A stretch of DNA of 64,000 nt from Phytohabitans aurantiacus. GTDB taxonomy: Bacteria; Actinomycetota; Actinomycetes; Mycobacteriales; Micromonosporaceae. The notes below the pieces were generated by a model that was not told the DNA's origin, made no database searches, and saw only the letters and a program-made list of their open reading frames with translations. Below, piece after piece: positions 32,867 through 41,765 of this stretch. Numbering within the stretch: position 1 is the first letter of the stretch; each line of letters starts with the position of its first letter. The DNA lies in contig NZ_BSDI01000033.1 of the NCBI RefSeq assembly GCF_027923225.1, positions 47,908 through 111,907 of the forward strand, in the 5' to 3' direction. Made by a program: the position numbers and the translations under genes.

Positions 32867-35812
32867 ATGGCAAACCCGGAGAGGGTGCATCTGACGCCTG
32901 AACAGATGTCCACGGCGGTCGCCACCGGTCGGCTCGACCTGACCCGTAAGAACCTGACGGCGTTGCCGGACGAGATATTCGAGCTGCCGGATCTGACCGA
33001 GCTGATCCTGTACGACAACCGCCTGGCCGCGCTGCCGCCCCGGATCGCCGAGCTCAAGACGCTCCGGAAGCTGGTCGTGCAGGGCAACCGGCTCCGGCAG
33101 ATCCCGCCCGAGATCGGCGAACTGGCCAACCTGACGATGCTCGCCCTCGGCGACAACCGCATCAGCGGCCTACCCGCCGAACTGTGGCAGCTCGGCAACC
33201 TGCAGGAGCTCCTGCTGAGCGACAACCAGCTCACCGAGCTGCCGGCCGAAGTCGGGCGCCTCGCGCTCCTGTCCCGGCTCGACCTGAGCTACAACCAGAT
33301 TCTCACCGTGCCGCGCGAGCTCGGCCGGCTGGGGAACCTGCAGATCCTCGACCTGGCCGGCAACCAGATCGGCTCGGTCCCGCCGGAGGTCGGCCGGCTG
33401 ACCAACCTGCTCCGCCTGAGCCTCGCCTCCAACCGCCTGACCCACCTGCCGTCCGAGGTGGGCCAGGCGGCCAACCTCCGCGAGTTCGACCTGCAGGGAA
33501 ACCTCATCACCACGCTGCCCGCCGGCCTGGCGCACGCGCTGCGCCGCGGCATGCGGGTCAACGTGCGGGGCAACCCGCTGCAGGAGCCACTGCCCGAACT
33601 GCTCGCGCGGAGCACCGACGCGGTCGCGACCTACCTGGAGAGCCTGGAGACCGCCTCCGCGCAGTACGAGGCCAAGATGATCCTCATCGGCGAGGGCAAC
33701 GTCGGCAAGACGTCGCTGGCCGCGGCGCTCGACGACGCCCCGTTCGTGGCGAACCGGCCGACCACCCACGGCATCGAGGTCCGGTCGCTGGTGGCCACCC
33801 ACCCGCTCGCTGGGACGCCGATGACGCTGCGCACGTGGGACTTCGGCGGCCAGGAGGTCTATCGGGCCACGCACCCGTTCTTCTTCAGCCGCCGCGCGCT
33901 CTACCTGGTCGTGTGGAAGCCGCGGGAGGGTCAGGAACAGAACGACGTCGAAGGCTGGCTGCGGCGGATCAAGGTGCGGGTCGGCACGGACGCCCGGGTA
34001 CTCGTCGTCGCCACGCACTGCGACGAGCGGCGGCCCGAACTCGACTATCCGCACCTGGCGCAGCTGTTCGGCGCGATACTGCACGGGCGGTTCAGCGTCG
34101 ACAACGCCAGCGGCAACGGCATCGCCACGTTGCGCATCGCGGTCGCCGAGCAGGCGGCGGAGCTTCCGCACATGGGTCAGCTGCTCAGCAGCCGGTGGAT
34201 CGCCGCCCGCGACGAGGTACTGGCGCACGCGGGCGAGAAGCTGCAGATGCCGTACGCCACGTTCGTGGAGGTGTGCGCGCGGCACCAAATGACCAAGGAG
34301 GAAGCCGCGACGCTGGCCGGTCTGCTGCACGACCTCGGCCAGATCATCTACTACGGCGACGACGACGGCCTGCGCGACCTGGTCGTGCTCAATCCCGAGT
34401 GGCTGACGAAGGCCATCGGATACGTCCTCGAAGACCGGGTCACCGTGGACGCGCAAGGGGTGCTCGACCACGCGCGGCTGCGGGACATCTGGCGCAAGCG
34501 GCCGGACTGGCCCGCGTACACCACGCAGTTCCACCCGTACTTCCTGCGGCTCATGGAGAAGTTCGACATCTCGTACCGGCTCGAAGGTCCCGGGCACCGC
34601 AGCCTCGTCGCCCAGATCGTGCCGTACGAGCGACCCGAGCTCACGTGGGACTTGCGTACCCCGGTGCCCTCCGGCCAGCGGGCACTGACCCTGGTGTGCG
34701 AGACCAGCGAGCCGGCGCCGGGACTGATGGCCTGGCTGACGGTGCGGCACCACCGGGCGTCGGTCGGGCGGCACTGGCGTTCCGGACTGTTCCTGCGGCA
34801 CCAGGTCGCGGCGTACGACTCCGAGGCGCTGGTGGAACTCGTCACCGACCGCCAGCTCGTCGTGCAGGTGCGGGCCCCCTCGCCGGACCTGTTCTTCAAC
34901 GTGATCCGGGACAGCGTCGAAGACCTGTTGACGCACCGGTGGCCGGGCATGTCCTACCGGCTGTACATCCCATGCCCGACGAGCTCGGTCGGCGGCAAGG
35001 TGTGCCCGGAACGGTACTCGCTGGACGGCCTGCTGCGGCTGCGCGAGCACGAGCACACCACCCGCACCTGCGAGGGCTGCGTGATCACGTACGACATCTC
35101 GTACCTGTTGACCGGCTTCGCGCCGCCACGCCATCCCCTCAAGTCCGACCTCGACCGTCTCAGCGGCGAGATCCGTGAGGTGGGCAAGGGCGTCGACGAG
35201 CTGCGCCGGTACGCGGCCGACATCGCCAACGCCGTCCGCGTGATGCTGAAGGCGATCGCGGCCGAGGTCGACGACTGCCCGCGGCTGTTCACGCTGACCG
35301 ACGTGTCGACGGGCGTGCTGCGCCGCCGCCACCACCGGGTGAACCTGTGGTGCGAGCACCCCGGCCGATGGCACGCCGTGCCCGAGGCCGTCTACGAGGT
35401 TCGCAAACCCCAGCGCTGGCTGGTGGAGATCGCCCCGTACGCCAACCTGGTTTTCAAGACGTTGCGCCTCGCGTTTCCGATCGCCTCCCGGGTGGCCGGT
35501 CTGGTGCTTTCCGAGGAGCGGTTCAAGGAGAGCGAGCGCGAGCTGCAGCTGATGGAGGCGATCATCGACCGGCTGCCCTCCGACGTGCTGAGCAGCGGCT
35601 GGGAGATCGAGACGCCGGAGGTGTCCACAAAGCTCACTCTCGCCGAGGGGCAGGCGTTGCGCGCGCTGCGCCAATTCCTGCGAGAGCAGGACCCGGCGCG
35701 GGCCTACGGATCGTTGCGCCGGGTCATGGCCGAGACCGGCGATTTCCTGTGGGTGTGCCCGCAGCACTACGCCGAATACGACCCGGGCCTGCCCACGATC
35801 CCGGGCGCGTGA
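32867..35812 (+). CDS. Roco protein (LRR-Roc GTPase-COR)
   Basis: 981 residues from ATG 32867, with AAGAGG upstream. Residues 20-245 form about ten leucine-rich repeats of the LPxEIGxLxNLxxLxLxxN type. The Roc GTPase follows, with P-loop GEGNVGKTS (Lys281), switch-II DFGGQEVYRATH and ATHCDER near the guanine-binding position. The COR domain covers roughly 460-680 (LNPEWLTKAIGYVLEDRV). A C-terminal part of about 300 residues with two Cys groups (YIPCPTSSVGGKVC, TCEGCVITYD) is less familiar. Bacterial Roco proteins are signalling GTPases related to human LRRK2. No kinase or CHAT/caspase domain is fused here, and no obvious partner gene adjoins it. Confidence 0.92.
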   Translation: MANPERVHLTPEQMSTAVATGRLDLTRKNLTALPDEIFELPDLTELILYDNRLAALPPRIAELKTLRKLVVQGNRLRQIPPEIGELANLTMLALGDNRISGLPAELWQLGNLQELLLSDNQLTELPAEVGRLALLSRLDLSYNQILTVPRELGRLGNLQILDLAGNQIGSVPPEVGRLTNLLRLSLASNRLTHLPSEVGQAANLREFDLQGNLITTLPAGLAHALRRGMRVNVRGNPLQEPLPELLARSTDAVATYLESLETASAQYEAKMILIGEGNVGKTSLAAALDDAPFVANRPTTHGIEVRSLVATHPLAGTPMTLRTWDFGGQEVYRATHPFFFSRRALYLVVWKPREGQEQNDVEGWLRRIKVRVGTDARVLVVATHCDERRPELDYPHLAQLFGAILHGRFSVDNASGNGIATLRIAVAEQAAELPHMGQLLSSRWIAARDEVLAHAGEKLQMPYATFVEVCARHQMTKEEAATLAGLLHDLGQIIYYGDDDGLRDLVVLNPEWLTKAIGYVLEDRVTVDAQGVLDHARLRDIWRKRPDWPAYTTQFHPYFLRLMEKFDISYRLEGPGHRSLVAQIVPYERPELTWDLRTPVPSGQRALTLVCETSEPAPGLMAWLTVRHHRASVGRHWRSGLFLRHQVAAYDSEALVELVTDRQLVVQVRAPSPDLFFNVIRDSVEDLLTHRWPGMSYRLYIPCPTSSVGGKVCPERYSLDGLLRLREHEHTTRTCEGCVITYDISYLLTGFAPPRHPLKSDLDRLSGEIREVGKGVDELRRYAADIANAVRVMLKAIAAEVDDCPRLFTLTDVSTGVLRRRHHRVNLWCEHPGRWHAVPEAVYEVRKPQRWLVEIAPYANLVFKTLRLAFPIASRVAGLVLSEERFKESERELQLMEAIIDRLPSDVLSSGWEIETPEVSTKLTLAEGQALRALRQFLREQDPARAYGSLRRVMAETGDFLWVCPQHYAEYDPGLPTIPGA

Positions 35813-36026
35813 GCCCGGACGCCTTGATGAAGGTTTCGATGCAGGGTCGATGAACACCGCGGCCGAGGCTGGGCCCGCAGACGCGCGTCGGCGACGTGCG
35901 CGTGGGCGCCACGCAACGGCTGTGCCCGTACAACGCCTGCGGCCGCACCGGCACCTCATCTGAGCACAATTGGGCCAGCTCGAATGATATGATTCACCAT
36001 TATCAATCTGTTGTGCAGGGGGAGTC

Positions 36027-36410
36027 ATGATACGTCGTGGGCTGGTACGCGTTCTCGTGGCAAGCGTCGCCCTGGCCGGCGCCGTATTCGCCGGGCCACC
36101 GGCGGCGGTGTCCGCCGCGACACTCACGCCGCTGCCAGCCCCCGGCCAGCCGGTCGTGTCCGAGCTGACGCCGACGAGCGCCCGGCTCACCTGGACCAAA
36201 CCGGTTGGGCCCGTCTTCCGGTACTCGATGCAGCAGTTCGTCGATGGTGCCTGGCAGGGCTACGCGTCCATGCCCTTCACCACCTTCGTCGTCGACCTGA
36301 CCCCGGGCGGCACCCGCACCTTCGCGGTTCAGGCCCACGCCCTGTGGGGCTCCGGCTACACCAGCAGCGAGCTGTCGCCGCCGGTCACGGTCACCGCCCC
36401 GTGGTACTGA
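36027..36410 (+). CDS. Small secreted fibronectin type III protein
   Basis: 127 residues from ATG 36027 after AGGGGGAG. The signal peptide MIRRGLVRVLVASVALAG is cut after VSA. A single FnIII domain fills the mature protein: PVVSELTPTSARLTWTKPV, FAVQAHALWGSGYTSSELS. There is no catalytic or anchoring segment. It ends six bases before a dispersed repeat (copy 2a). Its role is probably as an extracellular binding or spacer module. Confidence 0.82.
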   Translation: MIRRGLVRVLVASVALAGAVFAGPPAAVSAATLTPLPAPGQPVVSELTPTSARLTWTKPVGPVFRYSMQQFVDGAWQGYASMPFTTFVVDLTPGGTRTFAVQAHALWGSGYTSSELSPPVTVTAPWY

Positions 36411-36415
36411 CAGAT

Positions 36416-36610
36416 TCCGGGCTACCGCGACGTCCGCGGCGGTCCAGGTCCGTTGCTCCCGCGGCCTCACCCGCCGTGTCACACGACCAACCCCGACAAG
36501 GGCAGGTCTTGTGCCGCGAACGGTGAGGCCGCGGGAGCAGCGGTCTCGCGCACGGCGGACGCCGCGGTAGCTCAAAGCCCGATCCTGACCCTGACCCAAA
36601 AGGTCTCTAG
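36416..36610. repeat. Dispersed repeat, inverted pair (copies 2a and 2b)
   Basis: Copy 2a (36416-36490) is minus, copy 2b (36509-36610) plus. Both carry GTGAGGCCGCGGGAGCA and CGCGGTAGC. Copy 2b continues into CTCAAAGCCCGATCCTGA, then GACCCAAAAGGTC, which can form a small GACC/GGTC hairpin, and ends CTCTAG. The final CTAG provides a stop on the minus strand. A partial ACAAG/CTTGT hairpin lies between the arms. Confidence 0.75.
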
Positions 36611-36906
36611 GGTGCCGGCGCCATGGCGGTCAGCGTCCAGTTCTCCTCGGCCAGATCGTTGAGCGTGCGAACGGCGAAACCGTCCAGGAACGCCGCCACG
36701 ACCGCCGTGCCGTAGGTCCCAGAACTCACGTCGGCGGACGTGACAAACGTCGCCCATCCCAAAAACTGCAGGTTCATGGTTTCGTCGCTGCGCACTCGTC
36801 GATGACGCGAACCGCGGGACGGTGGCAGTAGCGCGATACAGAAAATCCGACCAGTACGACAATCGTACAAGAACCTTGTCGGGAACCTGTCGTTCACAGT
36901 GGTCAT
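36607..36906 (-). CDS. Hypothetical protein, doubtful
   Basis: The minus frame from 36906 encodes 99 residues, with a possible shorter start at the internal Met in DETMNLQFLGWATFV. The latter half (VTSADVSSGTYGTAVVAAFL, RTLNDLAEENWTLTAMAPAP) has a protein-like composition, but there is no domain I recognise. The stop comes from the end of the dispersed repeat, which suggests a truncated or decayed reading frame. It is divergent from the trypsin-like protease. Treat as tentative. Confidence 0.3.
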   Translation of the reverse strand: MTTVNDRFPTRFLYDCRTGRIFCIALLPPSRGSRHRRVRSDETMNLQFLGWATFVTSADVSSGTYGTAVVAAFLDGFAVRTLNDLAEENWTLTAMAPAP

Positions 36907-36978
36907 TCATGAGTTAGCCTGCGTCGATATAAACAATTCCCCGACGCCACTACGATCCCTCTGAAGGGAGTCTTCGTC

Positions 36979-38589
36979 GTGCCATCAAGGAGGCTAATTC
37001 CCCATTCCACGCGCAGTCGATATCTGCGCCTGGCGGCCGCGGCAATGCTTGCCGGCTCGTTGCTCGCGGTTCCTTCGGCGCCGGCGTCCGCGCGATACGA
37101 CCCCCGACCCGGCCTCGGCGACTACGGCGCCCAGGGCCCGATCGATCGAGGTCTGCTGCCGGAGTACGCCGCCGACCGGGTCGACGACCGCGCGATCGCG
37201 CTGGCACAGGCGCCACAGCTCGCCGCGGCTCGCACGAGCTGGAATGTCGAGATGGACTTTGTGTTCCATGTCGACTATCAACTAAAGTTCCGGTCCCAGA
37301 CGGACTATCTGTCGACCGACCCCAGCCATCTCGGCGCGCTGTTGAAGAACCGTCCGCAAAACCTCGGAATCGATACGCTCGGCCTGTACATGACCGACGG
37401 CGAAGCCGCTGAATTCACACGCCGCCAGGAGCGGGGCGACCGCATTCCACTCATTCGCGCCGCTATCGGCGAGTCCGAGTCGAAGGTCGAGGGCCAGGAG
37501 CCACGCTACGGTCCGAACTTCGGCGGAGTGTGGCAGGACCAGCTGGACGGCGGAGCGATCGTCGTGGCGCTCGTCGACCCGTCACGCGCCGATCAGGCGA
37601 GGCTCGCGCAGATCGCCGGCGGCAAGGAGCACCTCCGGGTGATCGACGTCGAGTACTCGTGGAACCAGGTGCAGGGTTACCGCGACACGCTCCTGGCGGC
37701 GCTCGACAAGCGTGGCGTCCCGGCCGGTGTGCGCGTCAACTCGACCGGGCAGGGGCGCAAGCTCGAAGTATTCTCGCCGGATCCCAAGTCCGTCACCTCG
37801 GACCTGTTGGGGCTGGTGCCCGGCAGTCTCGTATCTGTCGTCGAGGGACCACTCGACGTGGAGGAGGCACCCCCGACCGACACCCACCCGGAGGCCGAGC
37901 AGCAGCCGGGCCTGTCGATCGAGCTCGACCCCGGCGGCACCTGCACCTGGGGCATCAACGGCCACTCGACCGTGTGGAACTACCTGGTCACGGCCGGCCA
38001 CTGTGGTGACCCGCCGTTCGAGGAGTTCGCCGGTGCCTTCACGGACGATCTCGAAATCCACCAGAACGACAGCTTCGAACTGACGCCCGGCAGCCAGTAC
38101 CTCGAGTCGCGCAACAGCGCGGGCTGGGACTTCAAGCGGATGGCGTCCCCGCAGGCGGACAGCAACTGCTACCACGCGGTGGGAAGCTGCATCCGATACG
38201 TGCAATGGCGGGCGTTCCACAACTCGTGGGAGGTCGGCTCCGACATCGTCTGCGCGTCACTGGGCACCACGAACACCTACGTGTGCGGCACAGTGGCGGA
38301 GGAGAACTACTCCAGCACCGCGGCGGGTTGCGAGGGTTCCCGCTGGGTGCGTTACAACGTCGACACCACCAATGGTGATTCTGGGTCGGGTCTCATCGGT
38401 CCGGTCGCCAGCCCAGCGGTCACCATCGACGCGATCCACGCCTGTGGCTCCGGCACGTCGGGCTTCGGAAACACTGCCTTTGACGTGATGACACAGACGA
38501 TACTCACGTGGGATTTCAACTGCGCCAACTCGGTCGTCACCGGGCGCGCGCCGACGGCCTGGGCGGCCTGTCCAGTCCTCGACCGGTAA
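36979..38589 (+). CDS. Secreted trypsin-fold serine protease with pro-region
   Basis: 536 residues from GTG 36979 with AAGGGAG upstream. The signal peptide ends near SAPASA (residue 36). A pro-region follows (about 40-310; AAEFTRRQERGDRIPL, repeated alpha-lytic-like segments with VVEGPLDVEEAPP). The chymotrypsin-fold domain has the triad His341 (VTAGHCG), Asp384 (AGWDFKRM) and Ser468 (NGDSGSG), plus several Cys for disulfides. This resembles the actinomycete S1 proteases that fold with their pro-domain. A strong terminator hairpin follows the stop. Confidence 0.9.
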   Translation: MPSRRLIPHSTRSRYLRLAAAAMLAGSLLAVPSAPASARYDPRPGLGDYGAQGPIDRGLLPEYAADRVDDRAIALAQAPQLAAARTSWNVEMDFVFHVDYQLKFRSQTDYLSTDPSHLGALLKNRPQNLGIDTLGLYMTDGEAAEFTRRQERGDRIPLIRAAIGESESKVEGQEPRYGPNFGGVWQDQLDGGAIVVALVDPSRADQARLAQIAGGKEHLRVIDVEYSWNQVQGYRDTLLAALDKRGVPAGVRVNSTGQGRKLEVFSPDPKSVTSDLLGLVPGSLVSVVEGPLDVEEAPPTDTHPEAEQQPGLSIELDPGGTCTWGINGHSTVWNYLVTAGHCGDPPFEEFAGAFTDDLEIHQNDSFELTPGSQYLESRNSAGWDFKRMASPQADSNCYHAVGSCIRYVQWRAFHNSWEVGSDIVCASLGTTNTYVCGTVAEENYSSTAAGCEGSRWVRYNVDTTNGDSGSGLIGPVASPAVTIDAIHACGSGTSGFGNTAFDVMTQTILTWDFNCANSVVTGRAPTAWAACPVLDR

Positions 38590-38595
38590 ATTGGC

Positions 38596-38629
38596 GCGGG
38601 ACGCGGTCCGGAGACGGGCCGCGTCCCGC
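38596..38629 (+). terminator. Rho-independent-type hairpin after protease gene
   Basis: GCGGGACGCGGTCC (38596-38609) pairs with GGGCCGCGTCCCGC (38616-38629) over 14 positions with one G-T pair, around a 6-base loop, 6 bp after the protease stop. There is no U-tract, as is usual for actinomycete terminators. Confidence 0.7.
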
Positions 38630-38651
38630 CCGCGGCGCTACGCCGTCCTAA

Positions 38652-39158
38652 CATGCCGATGAGCGCGCAGCTGAGAAGACCGATGTCTCGTTCGGGCCGG
38701 CATCCAAAAACCGGCTGTCGGAGACGGATGATCCATCCCTCAAGGGCGCCGAGGCCGCACTCGAGTCGTTCTATTACAGCCTGAACAACCGCGACATCGA
38801 CGCGCTCCGCACCGACTGGTCCACGAACCCGCTCGCTCAGCTCAACAATCCGGTCGGCGGCATCCTGCGTGGCGGAGACGCCATTGCCGAGCTCTACGCA
38901 CGCATCTTCAATGGCACGGTCAGCGTCGGGATCACTTTTGGTGACGTAGTCGCCTACGTCGGCGACCGGCATGCCATGTTCGCGGGCCGGGAGACCGGTA
39001 GCTACACCACAGGCGACGGCACAACCGTCCCGCTCGAGATCCGCACCAGCCGGTACTTCCGCTACGAGAACGGCCGCTGGCGCCAGTACCACCACCACGG
39101 AAGCATCGACGACCCTGACGCACTCCGCGACTATCAGCGAGCTATCCGGGGTAACTGA
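38652..39158 (+). CDS. NTF2-like/SnoaL-type protein, no standard start codon visible
   Basis: The frame opens after TAA 38649-38651 and runs to TGA 39158. It encodes ADERAAEKTDVSFGPASK, then a full NTF2-like fold: LKGAEAALESFYYSLNNRD, LNNPVGGILRGGDAIAELYA and WRQYHHHGSIDD. No ATG, GTG or TTG in this frame precedes the domain; an ATG at 38653 is in a different frame. The next in-frame ATG (38976) lies inside the fold and would leave only 60 residues. A one-base loss near 38655 is the simplest explanation. The protein, if made, would bind a small hydrophobic ligand or act as a SnoaL-like enzyme. Confidence 0.5.
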   Translation, partial: HADERAAEKTDVSFGPASKNRLSETDDPSLKGAEAALESFYYSLNNRDIDALRTDWSTNPLAQLNNPVGGILRGGDAIAELYARIFNGTVSVGITFGDVVAYVGDRHAMFAGRETGSYTTGDGTTVPLEIRTSRYFRYENGRWRQYHHHGSIDDPDALRDYQRAIRGN

Positions 39159-39287
39159 CCGCGGCAGTCCTCGACCCCTTCATCACGCTGCAAACACTGG
39201 GCCGACCGACCCACGGTCGGGCGTCTGCGGACGAGGCTGCGATAGAGTGAATTGATCTTCAGGTTCGTAAGCACGGGGGCTGCTGAA

Positions 39288-39800
39288 GTGACCACCGATG
39301 TGACGCCCGAACTGGCCGAGGCGATCCAGCGCGGCTACGACCAGCGGGACCGGGCGAACATGGCGCCGACGATCGCCTACTTTCAGGCGCTGCTCGCCGA
39401 ACACCCTGACCACCCCGTCCTCGTATATGAGGTGGGTGGCGCCTACGACACCGCGGGCCAGGAGGAGACCGCCCGCGGCTACTACGAGCGGGCGCTCGCC
39501 CTCGGCCTCGACGGTGACGTCCTGCGCCGGTGCCTGTGCCAGTACGCCAGCACCCTGCGGTGGCTGGGCGAGCTGGATAAGTCGCTGGCGGTGCTCGAAC
39601 GGGCCCGCAGGGAGTTCCCCGACTCCGATTCCGTACGCGTCTTCCGCGCTCTGACCCTCAACGACGCCCAGCGGCCGGATGAGGCGGTGGCCGAGTTGCT
39701 CACCGTCGTCACCGGGCACGCGGAGGTGACCGACCTCGGGCGGTGGGCGGTCGGGCTGCGCGGCCTCGCCCAGTGGCTCGCCGACGGTCGCCCCGAATAG
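39288..39800 (+). CDS. Tetratricopeptide repeat protein
   Basis: 170 residues from GTG 39288 (VTTDVTPELAEAIQRGYDQ). At least three TPRs are visible: VLVYEVGGAYDTAGQEETAR, CQYASTLRWLGELDKSLAVL and RVFRALTLNDAQRPDEAVAE. This resembles the small stand-alone TPR proteins of actinomycetes that act as adaptors. A TTG at 39252 is a weaker alternative start. It is followed by a dispersed repeat and then the exporter gene on the same strand. Confidence 0.85.
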   Translation: MTTDVTPELAEAIQRGYDQRDRANMAPTIAYFQALLAEHPDHPVLVYEVGGAYDTAGQEETARGYYERALALGLDGDVLRRCLCQYASTLRWLGELDKSLAVLERARREFPDSDSVRVFRALTLNDAQRPDEAVAELLTVVTGHAEVTDLGRWAVGLRGLAQWLADGRPE

Positions 39801-39887
39801 ACGGTCGCCCGATAGGCTAGAGAGCTTTCGCGGTGCGGGTCCGTCCGTCCACGTAGGCGACCGGCTGGCTGGATCAGCGGCCATGCC

Positions 39888-40010
39888 AGGCCGGCGAACT
39901 GGTTGTGTAGCCGCGGGGGGTGAGGCCGCGGGAGCAACGGGCAAGGAGCGCGACGGGCATCGCGGTAGCTCAAAGCTCGATGCTGAACCTGACCCCAAAA
40001 GGTCTTCTAG
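39888..40010 (+). repeat. Dispersed repeat, single copy (copy 3)
   Basis: It contains GGTTGTGTAGCCGCGG, GTGAGGCCGCGGGAGCAACG, CATCGCGGTAGCTCAAAGC, GACCCCAAAAGGTC and a final CTTCTAG. It is closest to copy 4 at 41645-41765, from the leading GGCCGGCGA onward. It lies between the TPR gene and the exporter gene, about 80 bp before the latter. Confidence 0.75.
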
Positions 40011-40089
40011 AGGGAGCCGATGTTCGGCCGATGAGTTTTGCCAGCCATGCCCGTCTTACCTCACGAAGCCATCGACAACGGAGGTAACC

Positions 40090-41604
40090 GTGGCACAGGA
40101 GATAGTTCCGTCGACGGAACGGGACCAGCGGCCGGGCCAGGCACATGACCGTTCGCGGTGGTTGGCACTTGGTGCGCTGTGCACCGGAATGCTGATGATC
40201 GTCCTGGACGCCACGGTGGTGAATGTCGCGCTGCCGGCGATCCAGAACGACCTCGGCTTCTCCCAGTCGAGCCTGGCCTGGGTCGTGAACGCGTACCTGA
40301 TCGCCTTCGGCGGGCTGTTGCTGCTCGCTGGCCGGATCGGTGATCTGACCTCTCGCCGGGGTGTGTTCCAACTGGGCCTCGCGGTGTTCACGGTGGCGTC
40401 CGTGCTGTGCGGCGTCGCGCAGAGCGCGGCCATGCTGGTCGCCGCGCGATTCGCGCAGGGCGTCGGTGGCGCGATGACCTCGGCGGTGATCCTCGGCATG
40501 ATCGTCACGATGTTCCCTGAGCCTCGCGAGCGAGCCAAGGCCATCGGTGTCTACACCTTCGTCGCCTCCGCCGGCGGATCGGTTGGTCTGCTCGCCGGCG
40601 GTGTTCTGACCCAGGCGGTCAATTGGCACTGGATCTTCCTCATCAACGTCCCGATCGGTATCGCGACGGCGGTCGGCGCCCAGCGCCTGCTTCCCCGGGA
40701 TCCGGCCGGTGCTGTCGTTCGCGGCGTGGACGTGCCCGGCGCGGTGCTGATCACGAGCGCCCTGATGCTCGGCGTGTACACCATCGTCGCGCCGGCGGCG
40801 CAGTACGGCTGGGGTGCGGGCCGCACGCAGGCCATGGCCGCCGTGGCGGTAGCCCTGCTGGCCGGTTTCGTGGTGCGCCAGGCGACCGCCGCGTCACCGC
40901 TGATGCCGTTGCGGATCTTCCGCTCTCGCAACGTCGTGGGCGCCAACGCGGTCATGGCGCTGGCCGTGGCCGGCATGTTCGGGATGTTCTTCCTCGGCGT
41001 GCTGTACCTGCAGCGGATCCTCGGCTACGACGCCCTCGACACCGGGCTGGCGTTCCTGCCCACCACCGTGGTGATGGGAACCCTGTCGCTGCGGTACTCG
41101 GAGCGGCTGATCACCCGCTTCGGTGCGCGGGCGATGCTGCTTCCCGGCCTGGCGCTGATCGCCGCCGGCCTGGCCTGGTTCGCGCGCGTGCCGGCCGAGG
41201 GCACGTACGTGATCGATGTGCTGCCATCGGCGGTCCTGCTCGGCACCGGTGTCGGGGTGGCGTTCCCCGCGCTGGCCACACTCGCCATGTCCGGTGCCAC
41301 GCCCAGCGACGCCGGTTTGGCCTCGGGCCTGGTCAACACCACCACCCAGGTCGGCGCCGCGGTCGGCCTCGCCGTCCTCGCGACCGTGTCGGCGACGCGC
41401 ACCAGCAACCTCGCCGCGGACGGCGTGTCCACAGTGGCCGCGCTGACCGGAGGGTACCGGTTCGCGTTCGCAGTCAGCGCCGGCCTCGTGCTCGCCGCCA
41501 TCATCGTCGCGGTGACGGTCATCCGACCAGCCGCCGCCCCGCCCACCGACGAAACCAACCCGCCGGCACACCGGACCGAACCCGTCATGGCCGAGGTGGC
41601 CTGA
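40090..41604 (+). CDS. MFS exporter, EmrB/QacA (DHA2) family
   Basis: 504 residues from GTG 40090, with GGAGG five bases upstream. The N-terminus MIVLDATVVNVALPAIQNDL, the motif-A-like RIGDLTSRRG and motif-C-like GSVGLLAGG with WHWIFLINVPIG are diagnostic of the 14-helix DHA2 drug:proton antiporters. About 14 hydrophobic segments can be counted. No TetR-type repressor adjoins it, so the substrate and control are unknown. The gene is flanked by copies 3 and 4 of the dispersed repeat. Confidence 0.93.
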   Translation: MAQEIVPSTERDQRPGQAHDRSRWLALGALCTGMLMIVLDATVVNVALPAIQNDLGFSQSSLAWVVNAYLIAFGGLLLLAGRIGDLTSRRGVFQLGLAVFTVASVLCGVAQSAAMLVAARFAQGVGGAMTSAVILGMIVTMFPEPRERAKAIGVYTFVASAGGSVGLLAGGVLTQAVNWHWIFLINVPIGIATAVGAQRLLPRDPAGAVVRGVDVPGAVLITSALMLGVYTIVAPAAQYGWGAGRTQAMAAVAVALLAGFVVRQATAASPLMPLRIFRSRNVVGANAVMALAVAGMFGMFFLGVLYLQRILGYDALDTGLAFLPTTVVMGTLSLRYSERLITRFGARAMLLPGLALIAAGLAWFARVPAEGTYVIDVLPSAVLLGTGVGVAFPALATLAMSGATPSDAGLASGLVNTTTQVGAAVGLAVLATVSATRTSNLAADGVSTVAALTGGYRFAFAVSAGLVLAAIIVAVTVIRPAAAPPTDETNPPAHRTEPVMAEVA

Positions 41605-41644
41605 ATAACCACCACGAATGCGCCGCCGCTGTCGTAGCGGCGGC

Positions 41645-41765
41645 GGGCCGGCGATCTGGTTGTGTAGTCGCGGAGGGTGAGGCCGCGGGAGCAACGGGCA
41701 CCGCGCACGACGAACGCCGCGGTAGCCCAAAGCCCGATCCTGAACCTGACCCAAAAGGTCTCTAG
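41645..41765 (+). repeat. Dispersed repeat, single copy (copy 4)
   Basis: The fullest copy: GGCCGGCGATCTGGTTGTGT, GTGAGGCCGCGGGAGCAACG, CGCCGCGGTAGCCCAAAGC, CCTGACCCAAAAGGTC and TCTAG. It fills the gap between the convergent exporter and decarboxylase genes. The TCTAG end overlaps the decarboxylase stop codon (41762-41764). Confidence 0.75.

Noticed and set aside
33170..36199. Minus-strand open frame of 1009 codons opposite the Roco gene
   Set aside because: Shadow of the LRR-Roc-COR coding strand, with no motif of its own.
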